DNA of 11,469 nt from Microcaldota archaeon (GTDB taxonomy: Archaea > Micrarchaeota > Micrarchaeia > Micrarchaeales > CABMGC01). This document shows, piece after piece, positions 1 through 6,655 of the stretch (position 1 is the first letter of the stretch; every line of letters starts with the position of its first letter). Below the pieces are notes generated by a model. That model saw only the letters and a list, made by a program, of their open reading frames with translations. It was not told where the DNA came from and did not search any database. A program made the position numbers and the translations under genes. Location of the stretch: NCBI GenBank assembly GCA_030040265.1, contig JASHUB010000007.1, positions 1 through 11,469 on the forward strand, written 5' to 3'.

Positions 1-50
1 AATTCCTTGTTGACGGCTTCTGTCGCTGGATTGATGGACCTGACGTTCAT
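1..50 (-). CDS. Aldehyde dehydrogenase, N-terminal fragment (gene runs off the left edge)
   Basis: Only the first 16 codons are inside the window. Read from the ATG at 50 on the minus strand they give MNVRSINPATEAVNKE. The INPAT(E/G)xV string near the extreme N-terminus is typical of NAD(P)-dependent aldehyde dehydrogenases, notably the short-N-terminus succinate-semialdehyde-dehydrogenase-like group. The neighbouring aldehyde dehydrogenase at 1208-2725 has the equivalent LNPATEEV about 33 residues in, so this would be a second, shorter-leadered paralogue in the same operon. It starts 22 bases after the stop of the PLP-enzyme gene. There is no GGTG ribosome-binding site, but a TATA-like box lies about 26 bases upstream, so it may also be transcribed alone as a leaderless message. 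The substrate cannot be inferred. Family is fairly likely; everything downstream is unseen. Confidence 0.6.
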   Translation of the reverse strand, partial: MNVRSINPATEAVNKE

Positions 51-69
51 AAGACCAAACCTAGCATCG

Positions 70-82
70 ATATTATTTATGC
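70..82 (-). promoter_or_regulatory. Candidate TATA box for the second aldehyde dehydrogenase
   Basis: On the minus strand this reads GCATAAATAATAT, overlapping the last codons and stop of the PLP-enzyme gene. Its centre is about 26 bases from the ATG at 50, the archaeal distance from TATA box to transcription start, so a transcript from here would be essentially leaderless. It may be fortuitous AT-richness at a gene end. Confidence 0.35.
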
Positions 83-1203
83 TTTGCTGCGATCCCCAGC
101 GGCTCCCGCTCGTTGTTTCCGGAGACGATGACCACCACATCCCTGCCCTTGAAGTCGCTCCTTCTCTTCTTTGACATGCTCAGGAAACCGGCGAAAGCGG
201 CCGCGCCTCCTGGCTCTGCTCCGATTCCAGCTTTCCACAGCGCCGCGCGCGCGGCCTCTATCTCATTGTCGCTGACCGATACGGCGGTGCCTTCTGTGTG
301 TTCGATTCCCGACCTTGCCTCAAGCCCGAAGGTCGGGAAGCCGACCGCGATCGCATCGGCGTGCGTTTTCGGCTTCACGTACTCTATCCTCCTCTTGCCC
401 CTCCACGAGTCGACGAACGGAGCGCACTCCTTGGACTGCACCGCAACCAGTTTCGGATAAGCGTGTATCGCGCCGAGCCCCCTGAACTCGTGCAGCGCCT
501 TGTAGGCCGCGGCGAGCAGCGTGGCGTTGCCGACAGGAACGAAGACGTAGTCGGGAACACGGTAGCGGAACTGCTCGAGTATCTCGAACATTACTCCCTT
601 CTGGCCCTCCTTTCGGTAGTGGTAGTCGCCGCACAGGAATATCTTCCTCTTCACTGCGAACGCCTCGGCTGCGGTTATCGCCTTGTTGAAGTCGCCGTTC
701 ACGAGCACAAGCCTCGCCCCGGCCTTCTTTATCTTACCGAGCTTCTCCTTGTTCGCGTCCTTGCTTATGAAGACGGTGCACCTGATGCGCGCCACCTTCG
801 CGTACCTAGCGATCGACAGCCCCATGTTGCCCGTGGAGGCGCAGCACACCTCCTTGAAACCGAGCTCTTTCGCCCTTCCTATCTCGACGCTCGAGCCGCG
901 GTCCTTGAACGACTTGTTCGGGTTCTCCGACTCGAGCTTGAGGTGCACTCTTGCGCCTCCCTCTAGCCTTGACTTGAGCCTGACGAGCCTGGTTCCTCCT
1001 TCGTTCATGCTCGCCAGCTTTGCCGGAAAGAACGGTTGGTACTTCGCCTGCGTTATCCTCCTCTTGTCGAAGCCCGGCGGGAGCTCCAGCGTGCCGTAAT
1101 CGTAGACGACTTCCAGCAGCGATCCGCAGCTCTCGCACCTGAACGCTGGGCTGTCCCTGTCGTACTCTGTCATGCAGGATGTGCAGGCTATCTCGAACCG
1201 CAT
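73..1203 (-). CDS. Threonine-synthase-family PLP-dependent enzyme
   Basis: A 376-residue cytoplasmic fold-type II PLP enzyme. An N-terminal zinc-ribbon-like segment has C7, C10, C23 and C26. The PLP lysine is K100 in NPNKSFKDRG. The phosphate-binding loop is ASTGNMG (122-128), and a PVGNATLL segment lies at 223-230. The C-terminal part has the family's VSDNEIEAARAALWKAGIGAEPGG pattern (about 310-333). Length matches archaeal threonine synthases, which convert O-phosphohomoserine to threonine. However, the segment that in true threonine synthases usually reads TGHGLK is SGNNEREP here (361-368), so the substrate may differ; cysteate-synthase-like, dehydratase or other lyase activity is possible. 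An in-frame start 17 codons upstream would lie inside the preceding gene. The ATG at 1203 is preferred because it sits 4 bases after that gene's TGA, AAGGA lies upstream, and the zinc ribbon begins immediately after it. It is translationally coupled to the upstream aldehyde dehydrogenase. Confidence 0.85.
   Translation of the reverse strand: MRFEIACTSCMTEYDRDSPAFRCESCGSLLEVVYDYGTLELPPGFDKRRITQAKYQPFFPAKLASMNEGGTRLVRLKSRLEGGARVHLKLESENPNKSFKDRGSSVEIGRAKELGFKEVCCASTGNMGLSIARYAKVARIRCTVFISKDANKEKLGKIKKAGARLVLVNGDFNKAITAAEAFAVKRKIFLCGDYHYRKEGQKGVMFEILEQFRYRVPDYVFVPVGNATLLAAAYKALHEFRGLGAIHAYPKLVAVQSKECAPFVDSWRGKRRIEYVKPKTHADAIAVGFPTFGLEARSGIEHTEGTAVSVSDNEIEAARAALWKAGIGAEPGGAAAFAGFLSMSKKRRSDFKGRDVVVIVSGNNEREPLGIAAKHK
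306..346 (-). repeat. Nested, mutually exclusive inverted repeats inside the PLP-enzyme gene
   Basis: TTCCCGACCTT (306-316) and AAGGTCGGGAA (329-339) form a perfect 11-bp inverted repeat with a 12-base loop. The right arm also pairs as GGTCGG (331-336) with CCGACC (341-346) around a 4-base loop. Only one hairpin can form at a time in the message. It lies wholly in coding sequence (about residues 288-300), so codon constraint may explain it. Confidence 0.4.
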
Positions 1204-1207
1204 AAGC

Positions 1208-2725
1208 TCAGTCCTTGTCCCCGTAGACGACCCAGTACCACGGCTTCCTCGCAAGCCCGGTCTGGTCGAAGTAGATGTGCTTGACCTTGGTGTATTCGTC
1301 GAAGGAGTACATCGACAGGTCCTTGCCGAAGCCGCTCTGCTTGAAGCCGCCGTGCGGCATCTCAGAGACGAGTATGCCGTGTTCGTTGACCCAAACAGTG
1401 CCGAACTCCAGCTTATCTGCGACCTTCATGACCTTCGTTATGTCGCTGCCCCAGACGGAGGCGGCCAGGCCGTAGATCACGTCGTTCGCTTTCTCGACGA
1501 CCTCGTCCGCCGTCTTGAACTTGAGCACAGACAGCACCGGGCCGAATATCTCTTCCTGGCATATCTTCATGTCCTGCTTCACGCCGTCGAATATCGTGGG
1601 CTCGAAGAAGAAGCCCCTCTTCAACGAAGCCGGCCGCTTTCCTCCCGCGACCAGCTTGGCGCCTTCCTTCTTCCCCATCTCGACGTAGCGCTCAACGCGC
1701 TCGAGCTGCCTCTTCGATATCAGCGGTCCCATGTCCGTCTTGGCGTTGAGCGGATCTCCTACGCGCATCTTCTTCGTCTTGGCCACCAGTGCCTTGAGGA
1801 ACTTGTCATGGACTTTCTCGTGAACGTACATTCTCGTCGCTGCGGTGCAGTCCTGCGCAGTGTTCCAGAAACCGGAAACGACGGCGCCCTCTGCGGCGGC
1901 ATCTACATCGGCGTCCTCGAGGACTATGAACGGGGCTTTCCCGCCGAGTTCGAGCTCAACCTCCTTCACGTTCTTCGAGGCGAGCTGCATTATCTGCTTG
2001 CCGGTTGACACGTCGCCGGTGAACGCTATCTTGTCGACCTTCCTGTTCGATGCCAGCTCGTTGCCGACGGTCTCTCCGGGTCCCGTGACGACGTTCAGCA
2101 CTCCCTTCGGAAGCAGCTTGGAAGCGTGTTTTATTATCTCGAGCATCGCGAGCGGAGTGTAGCTCGCTGGCTTTATGACGACGGTGTTGCCCGCCGCGAG
2201 CGCCGGCGCGAACTTCCACGTCTCGATGTACAACGGATAGTTCCACGGCGCTATAGCGCCGACCACGCCGATAGGTTCGCGCTGCACGACGCTGAGTCCC
2301 ATTCCAGAATAGTTTGCAAGGGCCTTGCCTTCCAGCATCCGCGCCGCTCCTGCAAAGAACCTGAGGTTGTCTACTATGAACGGTATGTCAGAGTACCTTG
2401 CGTACTTGATGGTCTTGCCGACGTCCATTGACAGTATCCTGGCAAGCCTGTCCGCGTCCTTCTCCACGACATCGGCAAGCTTCCAAAGGAACAGTGCGCG
2501 CTCGGCAGGGGTCTTTTCGGACCACACCCCGCTGTCGAACGCCCTTCGTGCAGCGTCGATCGCGGCCTTCGCATCGTCCCTCCCTCCGAGAGGCACCCTT
2601 GCGATCACCTCTTCCGTCGCCGGATTCAGGATGTCGTAGACATCGCCGGACTTCGCTCCGACCCACTCCCCGTTCACGAACATCTGGTACTTCTCTGGCA
2701 AGGAGACACCGAGCAACTGGCTCAT
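1208..2725 (-). CDS. Aldehyde dehydrogenase, gamma-aminobutyraldehyde dehydrogenase (PatD/YdcW)-like
   Basis: A full-length 505-residue cytoplasmic aldehyde dehydrogenase that oxidises an aldehyde to the acid with NAD(P)+. Visible family motifs are LNPATEEV (33-40), APWNYP (159-164), VIKPA with cofactor lysine K185, LELGGK with general-base E259, the nucleophile C293 in NTAQDCTAATR, and EEIFGPV (391-397). The C-terminal SEMPHGGFKQSGFGKDLSMY resembles the E. coli PatD signature, and the QDCTAA-R context around the nucleophile also matches, so an omega-amino-aldehyde such as 4-aminobutanal is the best guess. Position 188, three residues after K185, is Ser rather than the Glu typical of NAD-specific members. 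The Lys/Ser pair in E. coli GabD is linked to NADP preference, so NADP use is plausible. It heads an operon with the PLP enzyme 4 bases downstream. An internal Met at residue 15 (2683) is an alternative start if the nearer TATA-like box is used. Confidence 0.9.
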   Translation of the reverse strand: MSQLLGVSLPEKYQMFVNGEWVGAKSGDVYDILNPATEEVIARVPLGGRDDAKAAIDAARRAFDSGVWSEKTPAERALFLWKLADVVEKDADRLARILSMDVGKTIKYARYSDIPFIVDNLRFFAGAARMLEGKALANYSGMGLSVVQREPIGVVGAIAPWNYPLYIETWKFAPALAAGNTVVIKPASYTPLAMLEIIKHASKLLPKGVLNVVTGPGETVGNELASNRKVDKIAFTGDVSTGKQIMQLASKNVKEVELELGGKAPFIVLEDADVDAAAEGAVVSGFWNTAQDCTAATRMYVHEKVHDKFLKALVAKTKKMRVGDPLNAKTDMGPLISKRQLERVERYVEMGKKEGAKLVAGGKRPASLKRGFFFEPTIFDGVKQDMKICQEEIFGPVLSVLKFKTADEVVEKANDVIYGLAASVWGSDITKVMKVADKLEFGTVWVNEHGILVSEMPHGGFKQSGFGKDLSMYSFDEYTKVKHIYFDQTGLARKPWYWVVYGDKD

Positions 2726-2730
2726 CCAAT

Positions 2731-2777
2731 CTATTTAAGCCTGCCGCCTTCCAGGCATATGTCAACATCTAAATACC
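2731..2777 (-). promoter_or_regulatory. Candidate promoter elements for the aldehyde dehydrogenase operon
   Basis: Two TATA-like boxes on the minus strand. TATTTAGA (2775-2768) would place transcription start near 2745, giving a leader of about 20 bases before the ATG at 2725. CTTAAATAG (2739-2731) is closer to the archaeal consensus but only 5 bases from that ATG. It would start transcription near 2709 and imply translation from the internal Met at 2683. The sequence alone does not decide between them. Confidence 0.4.
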
Positions 2778-2809
2778 AAAAAATGCACTATATTATATAT
2801 AGGTGGGAG
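2768..2809 (+). promoter_or_regulatory. Candidate promoter and ribosome-binding site for the 370-residue protein
   Basis: CTAAATACC (2769-2777) would start transcription near 2798 and leave GGTGGGAG (2802-2809) as ribosome-binding site for the TTG at 2811, 5 bases after GGTG. The stronger AT-rich box TATTATATATA (2791-2801) would start transcription near 2822, beyond that TTG, and favour the in-frame ATG at 2832 with a roughly 10-base leader. The region is shared with the divergent aldehyde dehydrogenase operon. Confidence 0.45.
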
Positions 2810-2810
2810 A

Positions 2811-3923
2811 TTGGCAACTGCAGCAAGCGCAATGGCTACGGGCGCAAAGCCTATCGGTGGATTCACAGAAGCGGAGGTCAGCGTGACGATGGCGCGCGGA
2901 TACGAACTGCTCGCAAGGCATGCCGGCGCGAACCTCGCAAGAGACCTGCAGAAACCCATTCCGGTCCAGGGACTGCCGAAGCCGAAGTACGAGGCGTTCC
3001 CGATCGCACCCCTGCTGCTTAGGGATGCACTTCCGTTCGATGCTACTTATCGCGAGATGATAAGGGCAGCCGTGCCCGAAAAGGAGCTCTCGAAAGTCGC
3101 AGAGATACTGCTGCGAAGGCAGCTCCTGTACTACGCGACCGAGGGCTACTACTGGAGGCACATGGCTGGCGCGCCACTGACGAGAAGGGCGTTCAAGGAT
3201 GTCGTTTCCGCAGAGATGTTCTCCCAGATCAAGGAGGAGGTGTGGGGCAACGATGCCCCGAAAGGCGGAGAGGGATACAGGGGCTTCTATCAGATACTCG
3301 GCATGGCGCAGGTCGACGAGGCTGCAACTGCCGCCGACGAGGGGCTCGGCTACTGCGCAAGGGACCTCCTGAGATCCGCGGTTTTCCATTTCATCACAGA
3401 ACTACACGTCGCGCCAAGCGAGAAGTTTCTCAAGGGCGGCACGCTGCAGGAGCTGTACATCGACGGCGGAAGGCAGCCGGAGCTGCGCAGCGGCAAACCG
3501 GCGCAGAGCCTCACCGACCTAGCGTCCGAGCCTGTCGACGAGGAAGGCAAGCGCCTGCTAGACGCGCTGGCCAACGCGTCGTTCTCTGAGATGTGCGCGA
3601 TGGCCACGAAGCTCCTGGACCAGTTCAAGCCGAGGAGCAAGATGGAGGAGCAGCTGATCAAGCTCACGAAGACGAGCGTCTCTCGGCTCTCGACCAACAG
3701 GATAACGGTGACCGGAAAGGAGGACGGTTACGACAGGATCGAGAAGAGCGAGGAGCTAGGCATGCTTTTCGACAGGACGGAGAGGGTCTGGAACGGCGAG
3801 CGTGAGGGGTTGCTCAACAGCGTCTCCGACACGCTCCGCGAAGACACGACTCCTGACCAGAAGACAAAGGAGAGGCTCGCCGCGCTGCTCGAGGATCTCA
3901 AGAGGCACGAGCAGGCGCACTAA
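2811..3923 (+). CDS. Uncharacterised 370-residue soluble protein
   Basis: I do not recognise this family. The protein is mostly charged and looks helical, with no signal peptide or membrane segment, so it is probably cytoplasmic. Regions that may help identify it are an aromatic cluster LLYYATEGYYWRHM (105-118), EVWGNDAPKGGEGYRGFY (143-160), a cysteine at 182 in LGYCARDLLRSAVFHF, and a long charged C-terminal half ending in a probable helix (350-368). The start is uncertain. TTG at 2811 has a well-placed GGTG, the same arrangement seen for the HD gene at 4900, whereas ATG at 2832 (residue 8) fits the nearest strong TATA box. The gene is divergent from the aldehyde dehydrogenase operon and convergent with the HD gene, whose stop codon it overlaps. 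Base composition and codon style match the neighbours, so this looks like a real gene. Confidence 0.75.
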   Translation: MATAASAMATGAKPIGGFTEAEVSVTMARGYELLARHAGANLARDLQKPIPVQGLPKPKYEAFPIAPLLLRDALPFDATYREMIRAAVPEKELSKVAEILLRRQLLYYATEGYYWRHMAGAPLTRRAFKDVVSAEMFSQIKEEVWGNDAPKGGEGYRGFYQILGMAQVDEAATAADEGLGYCARDLLRSAVFHFITELHVAPSEKFLKGGTLQELYIDGGRQPELRSGKPAQSLTDLASEPVDEEGKRLLDALANASFSEMCAMATKLLDQFKPRSKMEEQLIKLTKTSVSRLSTNRITVTGKEDGYDRIEKSEELGMLFDRTERVWNGEREGLLNSVSDTLREDTTPDQKTKERLAALLEDLKRHEQAH

Positions 3924-4900
3924 TCCAGCGCGACGTCGACCAGCACTTTTCGCGCTGTCCTTCTCTTCTCCGCATCAAGCAGTTCCCTGAACTGCGAGTC
4001 CGTCTCGCTGAGCTTCAGCAGCTTTCCATCCTCGAAGTATTTCGGGTCGACGTACCTGAGCTTCTTCCTCAGCTGCGTCGCACCGGTCTCCGATATCGTA
4101 TACTTGATGCCCTTCCTGAGCGCGCGTATCCGCTTGTTTATCTCGGCATTGTTGCCCGACTCGAGCTTGTCCATGACTTCGAGGTCGCCGCCGCTGAAAA
4201 GGTCCTCCTTAGTTATTATGCCGTCCGACAGGCCCATGCGGATCGCAGCCGACAGCACAGCGTACTCCGCCTTCCTGACGTCGCTGCCCCAGATGTCCTC
4301 CTGGCAGTGCATGTATCCCTTGCCGAAAGCGAAGGCCTGCTCCTTCGAAGAAAAGACTATCTCGTTGTCGTGGCTGCGCAGGCTCCCTATCATGCCACTG
4401 ACGTCGTACTCCTTGTAATAGTAGTGCAGGTCGCGCATGCAGTAGTCGACCCTGTCGGCGCAGAGCATCGGCGTGTGGCGTTCGAGAAGCGGAAAGGCCT
4501 CCAGGTCTGCGATCCTCTCCGGGTCAAGGCCGTGCGACTCTAGTATGCCCTTCAGCTCGGTGCCCATGATGAAGGAACGGTGCATCTTGTCCTGGTAGTC
4601 CTCGGTCTCCACGCTGCCCATCACGTAATCGACGACATGCGAGAACGCGCTGTGCGACACGTCGTGCAGCAGCCCCGCGACCTGCTCCTCGAACGGGGCC
4701 CCGAGCTTCCTGAGGAGCAGCATCACACCGACGCAGTGGTCGTACCTGCTGTAATATGGTATGGCCTGCTTTATCGCGTCGTTTGGTATGCCCTGCTGCG
4801 ATATCAGCTTTATCCTCTGCATCGGCGGCGAGGCGATGAGCTCTGCCACCGCCTTCTCTCCGACGTCAGACCTCCCGTATATGGCGTCGTCTATGATCAA
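3920..4900 (-). CDS. HD-domain phosphohydrolase (COG1078/dNTPase-like)
   Basis: A 326-residue cytoplasmic metal-dependent phosphohydrolase. The N-terminal half carries the HD signature: H55 in YSRYDHCVGVM, H79-D80 in GLLHDVSHSAFSHV, and the downstream CADRVDYCMRDL with D152 as the expected last metal ligand. The preceding SPPMQRIKLISQQGIP (24-39) matches the QRL-x-I-x-Q-x-G segment before the first metal His in the COG1078 and dGTPase/SAMHD1-like families. Those families hydrolyse deoxynucleoside triphosphates or related nucleotides; the substrate here is not known. The C-terminal half (about 200-326) looks like the family's accessory helical region. Translation starts at a TTG because no suitable ATG lies near and GGGGTG sits 5 bases upstream. 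It converges on the 370-residue gene with a 4-base overlap of the stop codons (TAG on this strand, TAA on the other) and diverges from the 294-residue gene. Confidence 0.85.
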   Translation of the reverse strand: MIIDDAIYGRSDVGEKAVAELIASPPMQRIKLISQQGIPNDAIKQAIPYYSRYDHCVGVMLLLRKLGAPFEEQVAGLLHDVSHSAFSHVVDYVMGSVETEDYQDKMHRSFIMGTELKGILESHGLDPERIADLEAFPLLERHTPMLCADRVDYCMRDLHYYYKEYDVSGMIGSLRSHDNEIVFSSKEQAFAFGKGYMHCQEDIWGSDVRKAEYAVLSAAIRMGLSDGIITKEDLFSGGDLEVMDKLESGNNAEINKRIRALRKGIKYTISETGATQLRKKLRYVDPKYFEDGKLLKLSETDSQFRELLDAEKRRTARKVLVDVALD

Positions 4901-4905
4901 AGGAG

Positions 4906-4941
4906 CACCCCAGATACATCTCGCAGCTAGTTAATAAAAAT
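4906..4941 (-). promoter_or_regulatory. Promoter and ribosome-binding site of the HD gene
   Basis: On the minus strand, TTTTTATTAA (4940-4931) is the TATA candidate, predicting transcription start near 4909-4911. GGGGTG (4911-4906) follows and sits 5 bases before the TTG start. The leader would consist of little more than the ribosome-binding site. Confidence 0.5.
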
Positions 4942-4989
4942 CTGCCCCATGCCTGTGGCGGCCAGAGCATCCTCTAGAGCATACTTAGC

Positions 4990-5009
4990 CACTAGACGAA
5001 ACACTAGAC
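4990..5009 (+). repeat. Tandem CACTAGAC direct repeat upstream of a TATA box
   Basis: CACTAGAC occurs at 4990-4997 and again at 5002-5009, a period of 12 bases. A related CTAGAG lies at 4974-4979. The second copy ends 3 bases before the TATA box at 5013-5022 of the 294-residue gene, which is where archaeal activators or repressors often bind. A regulatory role is inferred from position only. Confidence 0.4.
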
Positions 5010-5012
5010 AAC

Positions 5013-5022
5013 CTATTTAAAG
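5013..5022 (+). promoter_or_regulatory. TATA box of the 294-residue protein gene
   Basis: CTATTTAAAG is close to the archaeal TATA consensus. Its centre predicts transcription start near 5043, a leader of about 9 bases containing GGAG (5044-5047) just before the ATG at 5052. An ATG at 5042 in another frame would yield only a 35-codon frame and is not favoured. Confidence 0.55.
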
Positions 5023-5051
5023 GGGGTAATCACATGTAGAAATGGAGAGTT

Positions 5052-5936
5052 ATGGGGAGTCCAAACGGACCGCATGGTCCCACCGATCATGGTCACGCCC
5101 ACAGGGCACCGCATCCGACGCTAAAAGCATCAGAGATAGTGCCTCTTGAGCACCGCGCCGCTTTCGAGAACTTCAGAGACCTGTTCACTCGACATTATGG
5201 CATAGAGCAGAGGCTGGCGGAGGCGTTCGCATTCGACCTCACGGTGATGTGCGTTGCGATCAAGGGCACCTACGTCGTGTCCCGCAGGCACGAGCTGGGG
5301 CCTGGCGTTATAAGGAGCATAAAGCAGGAGTCTGACCACGGGATAAAACGGGTCCAGCTGAGGACGCTTCACTATGTCGGCTACAAGGGGGTCATGATGA
5401 GCGGGCAGGCGCTGAAGGCGCCGATGCCGCAGCCAAGGGACTTCCCAGAAGTTCCAGACGTCCAGAGAGGTCTCGACCTGCTCGCCCGCGTCGACTACGA
5501 CCAGCCGTCCATCATGCGGGGGCAGACGATGGCGTATCTTACTCGAGAGGGGCACCACTGGACCGCGCCTCCGCATGACTTCTTGGTAAGCAACAACGCT
5601 CACGACCTGGTCGGCCTCTATCACGATACAAATCTTGCACTCTCCGGCGCAATAGCGCACGACCACCCGACGGACGACGCGTCCATAGACGCCGCTGCGC
5701 TTCACCTGGAACGGGTGATGAATGAGAAGGACGTTCCGGCCAGGGCCGACGCGCAGCAGAAAAAGCGGGTCGGAGAATGGAAGGACTTGTGGTCAAAAGT
5801 CGTCTCGCACGCGTCGAGAAACAGGCAGGAAGCGGAATCAGAGCTTTCGCTTGCGGACCAAGGGTTCGCCGAGGTCTTCGACAGGAGCGACACACTCTCG
5901 TCCCCCCTCTACGGGCCTATGCGCGGCGAGTCATAA
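5052..5936 (+). CDS. Uncharacterised 294-residue protein with His-rich N-terminus
   Basis: I do not recognise this family. The first 21 residues are Pro/Gly/His-rich, with histidines at 8, 13, 15, 17 and 21, and could bind a metal or be a flexible tail. The body is probably soluble and mixed alpha/beta. Further His/Asp-containing strings are GHHW (167-170), PPHDF (173-177), LYHD (189-192) and AHDHP (202-206). They are spaced like possible metal ligands, but I cannot match them to a known hydrolase signature. No signal peptide or convincing membrane segment is seen. The ATG at 5052 follows a good TATA box and GGAG. The gene is divergent from the HD gene and convergent, with a 12-base gap, on the 234-residue gene. 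Confidence 0.75.
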   Translation: MGSPNGPHGPTDHGHAHRAPHPTLKASEIVPLEHRAAFENFRDLFTRHYGIEQRLAEAFAFDLTVMCVAIKGTYVVSRRHELGPGVIRSIKQESDHGIKRVQLRTLHYVGYKGVMMSGQALKAPMPQPRDFPEVPDVQRGLDLLARVDYDQPSIMRGQTMAYLTREGHHWTAPPHDFLVSNNAHDLVGLYHDTNLALSGAIAHDHPTDDASIDAAALHLERVMNEKDVPARADAQQKKRVGEWKDLWSKVVSHASRNRQEAESELSLADQGFAEVFDRSDTLSSPLYGPMRGES

Positions 5937-5948
5937 ACGGCCTTTTCC

Positions 5949-6653
5949 TCACTCCCTCTTCAACGGCACTAGCAGGATCGATGCCCTTCCGACTTCGAAC
6001 TGCCCCGCGCCCTCTATCGGAAGACCGACAACGAACAGCGACTGCAGCTCCATGGTCTTCGGCTCCTCCGGCAGACTCACCCTCCTTTCTGATGCCTCCT
6101 TCAAACGAGCGTCAATCTCCTTGTTTGCCGCGTCGAGCCTCTTCACCAGCTCGGCCTCGAGCATCCTCGCCGGCGTCTTCGACACGTCCTCTACCGACAT
6201 CTTGTCCAGCATCGTCGCGGCGCCCGCAAGCCTGACAGCCGCGTCCGCCCTTTCCTCTGCCGGGCTCTTGATTCTCTGCACGTCCCTCTCCGTTGCGACC
6301 AGCAGCAGAGGAGTAAGGTACGTCCCTGCAACGGCATCAGCCAGCTGCTCCTTCTTGCCTCCAGTTATGTTTGCGAGAACTATGGCCGCCTTGGCAGCGT
6401 CCTCAGCCTTGTCGAACCGTGTTGCCGACTGGAAGAACTTGCTTACAGCATCCATGTTTTCTCCGGTCAGTGTCGAGACCTTCGCACCCAGCGCCTTGAA
6501 CACATCGCGCGTGTAGGGGTCGTTGTACTTGCTGGCCATCGCAGCGAAAGGCTCGTTGAGCGAGGTATTTGTCCTCGCCTCTGCCGGCGCTATCTTGAAC
6601 ACGACATGCGCCTGACCTGCATTCAGATTAACCGCTCCTGTTCCGTTTGCCAT
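5949..6653 (-). CDS. Uncharacterised 234-residue Ala-rich helical protein
   Basis: I do not recognise this family. The protein begins MANGTGAVNLNAGQAHVVFK, then is largely Ala-, Lys- and Glu-rich and predicted helical (about 34-190). A possible coiled-coil runs over 158-192 (KTPARMLEAELVKRL onward). A hydrophobic strand-like end has LFVVGLPIEG (206-215) and ASILLVPL (224-231). No membrane segment is obvious. The ATG at 6653 is chosen over the in-frame GTG at 6662 because that GTG is part of the GGTGAT ribosome-binding site that serves the ATG. The gene is divergent from the giant surface-protein gene with 174 bases between the starts, so shared regulation is possible but unproven. Confidence 0.7.
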   Translation of the reverse strand: MANGTGAVNLNAGQAHVVFKIAPAEARTNTSLNEPFAAMASKYNDPYTRDVFKALGAKVSTLTGENMDAVSKFFQSATRFDKAEDAAKAAIVLANITGGKKEQLADAVAGTYLTPLLLVATERDVQRIKSPAEERADAAVRLAGAATMLDKMSVEDVSKTPARMLEAELVKRLDAANKEIDARLKEASERRVSLPEEPKTMELQSLFVVGLPIEGAGQFEVGRASILLVPLKRE

Positions 6654-6655
6654 CC

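Noticed and set aside
298..312. GTTCGATTCCC resembling a tRNA T-loop
   Set aside because: No 5-bp T-stem, acceptor or anticodon arm flanks it, and it lies within the conserved coding sequence of the PLP enzyme on the other strand.
298..966. Plus-strand open frame of 222 codons opposite the PLP enzyme
   Set aside because: It is antisense to a clear conserved enzyme, has no promoter or ribosome-binding site, and its Arg/Leu-rich protein is typical of a GC-rich shadow frame.
2247..2260. 14-bp perfect palindrome GGCGCTATAGCGCC
   Set aside because: About one such palindrome is expected by chance in a window of this length, and it encodes the conserved GAIAPW motif of the aldehyde dehydrogenase.
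5937..5948. CCTTTTCC between the convergent gene ends as a terminator
   Set aside because: Four T residues without a stem are too weak to call; archaeal T-tract terminators are usually longer.
5722..6516. Plus-strand open frame of 264 codons spanning 5936-5949
   Set aside because: It overlaps the end of the 294-residue gene in another frame and runs antisense through the 234-residue gene. The low-complexity Ser/Arg-rich product and lack of start signals argue against it.
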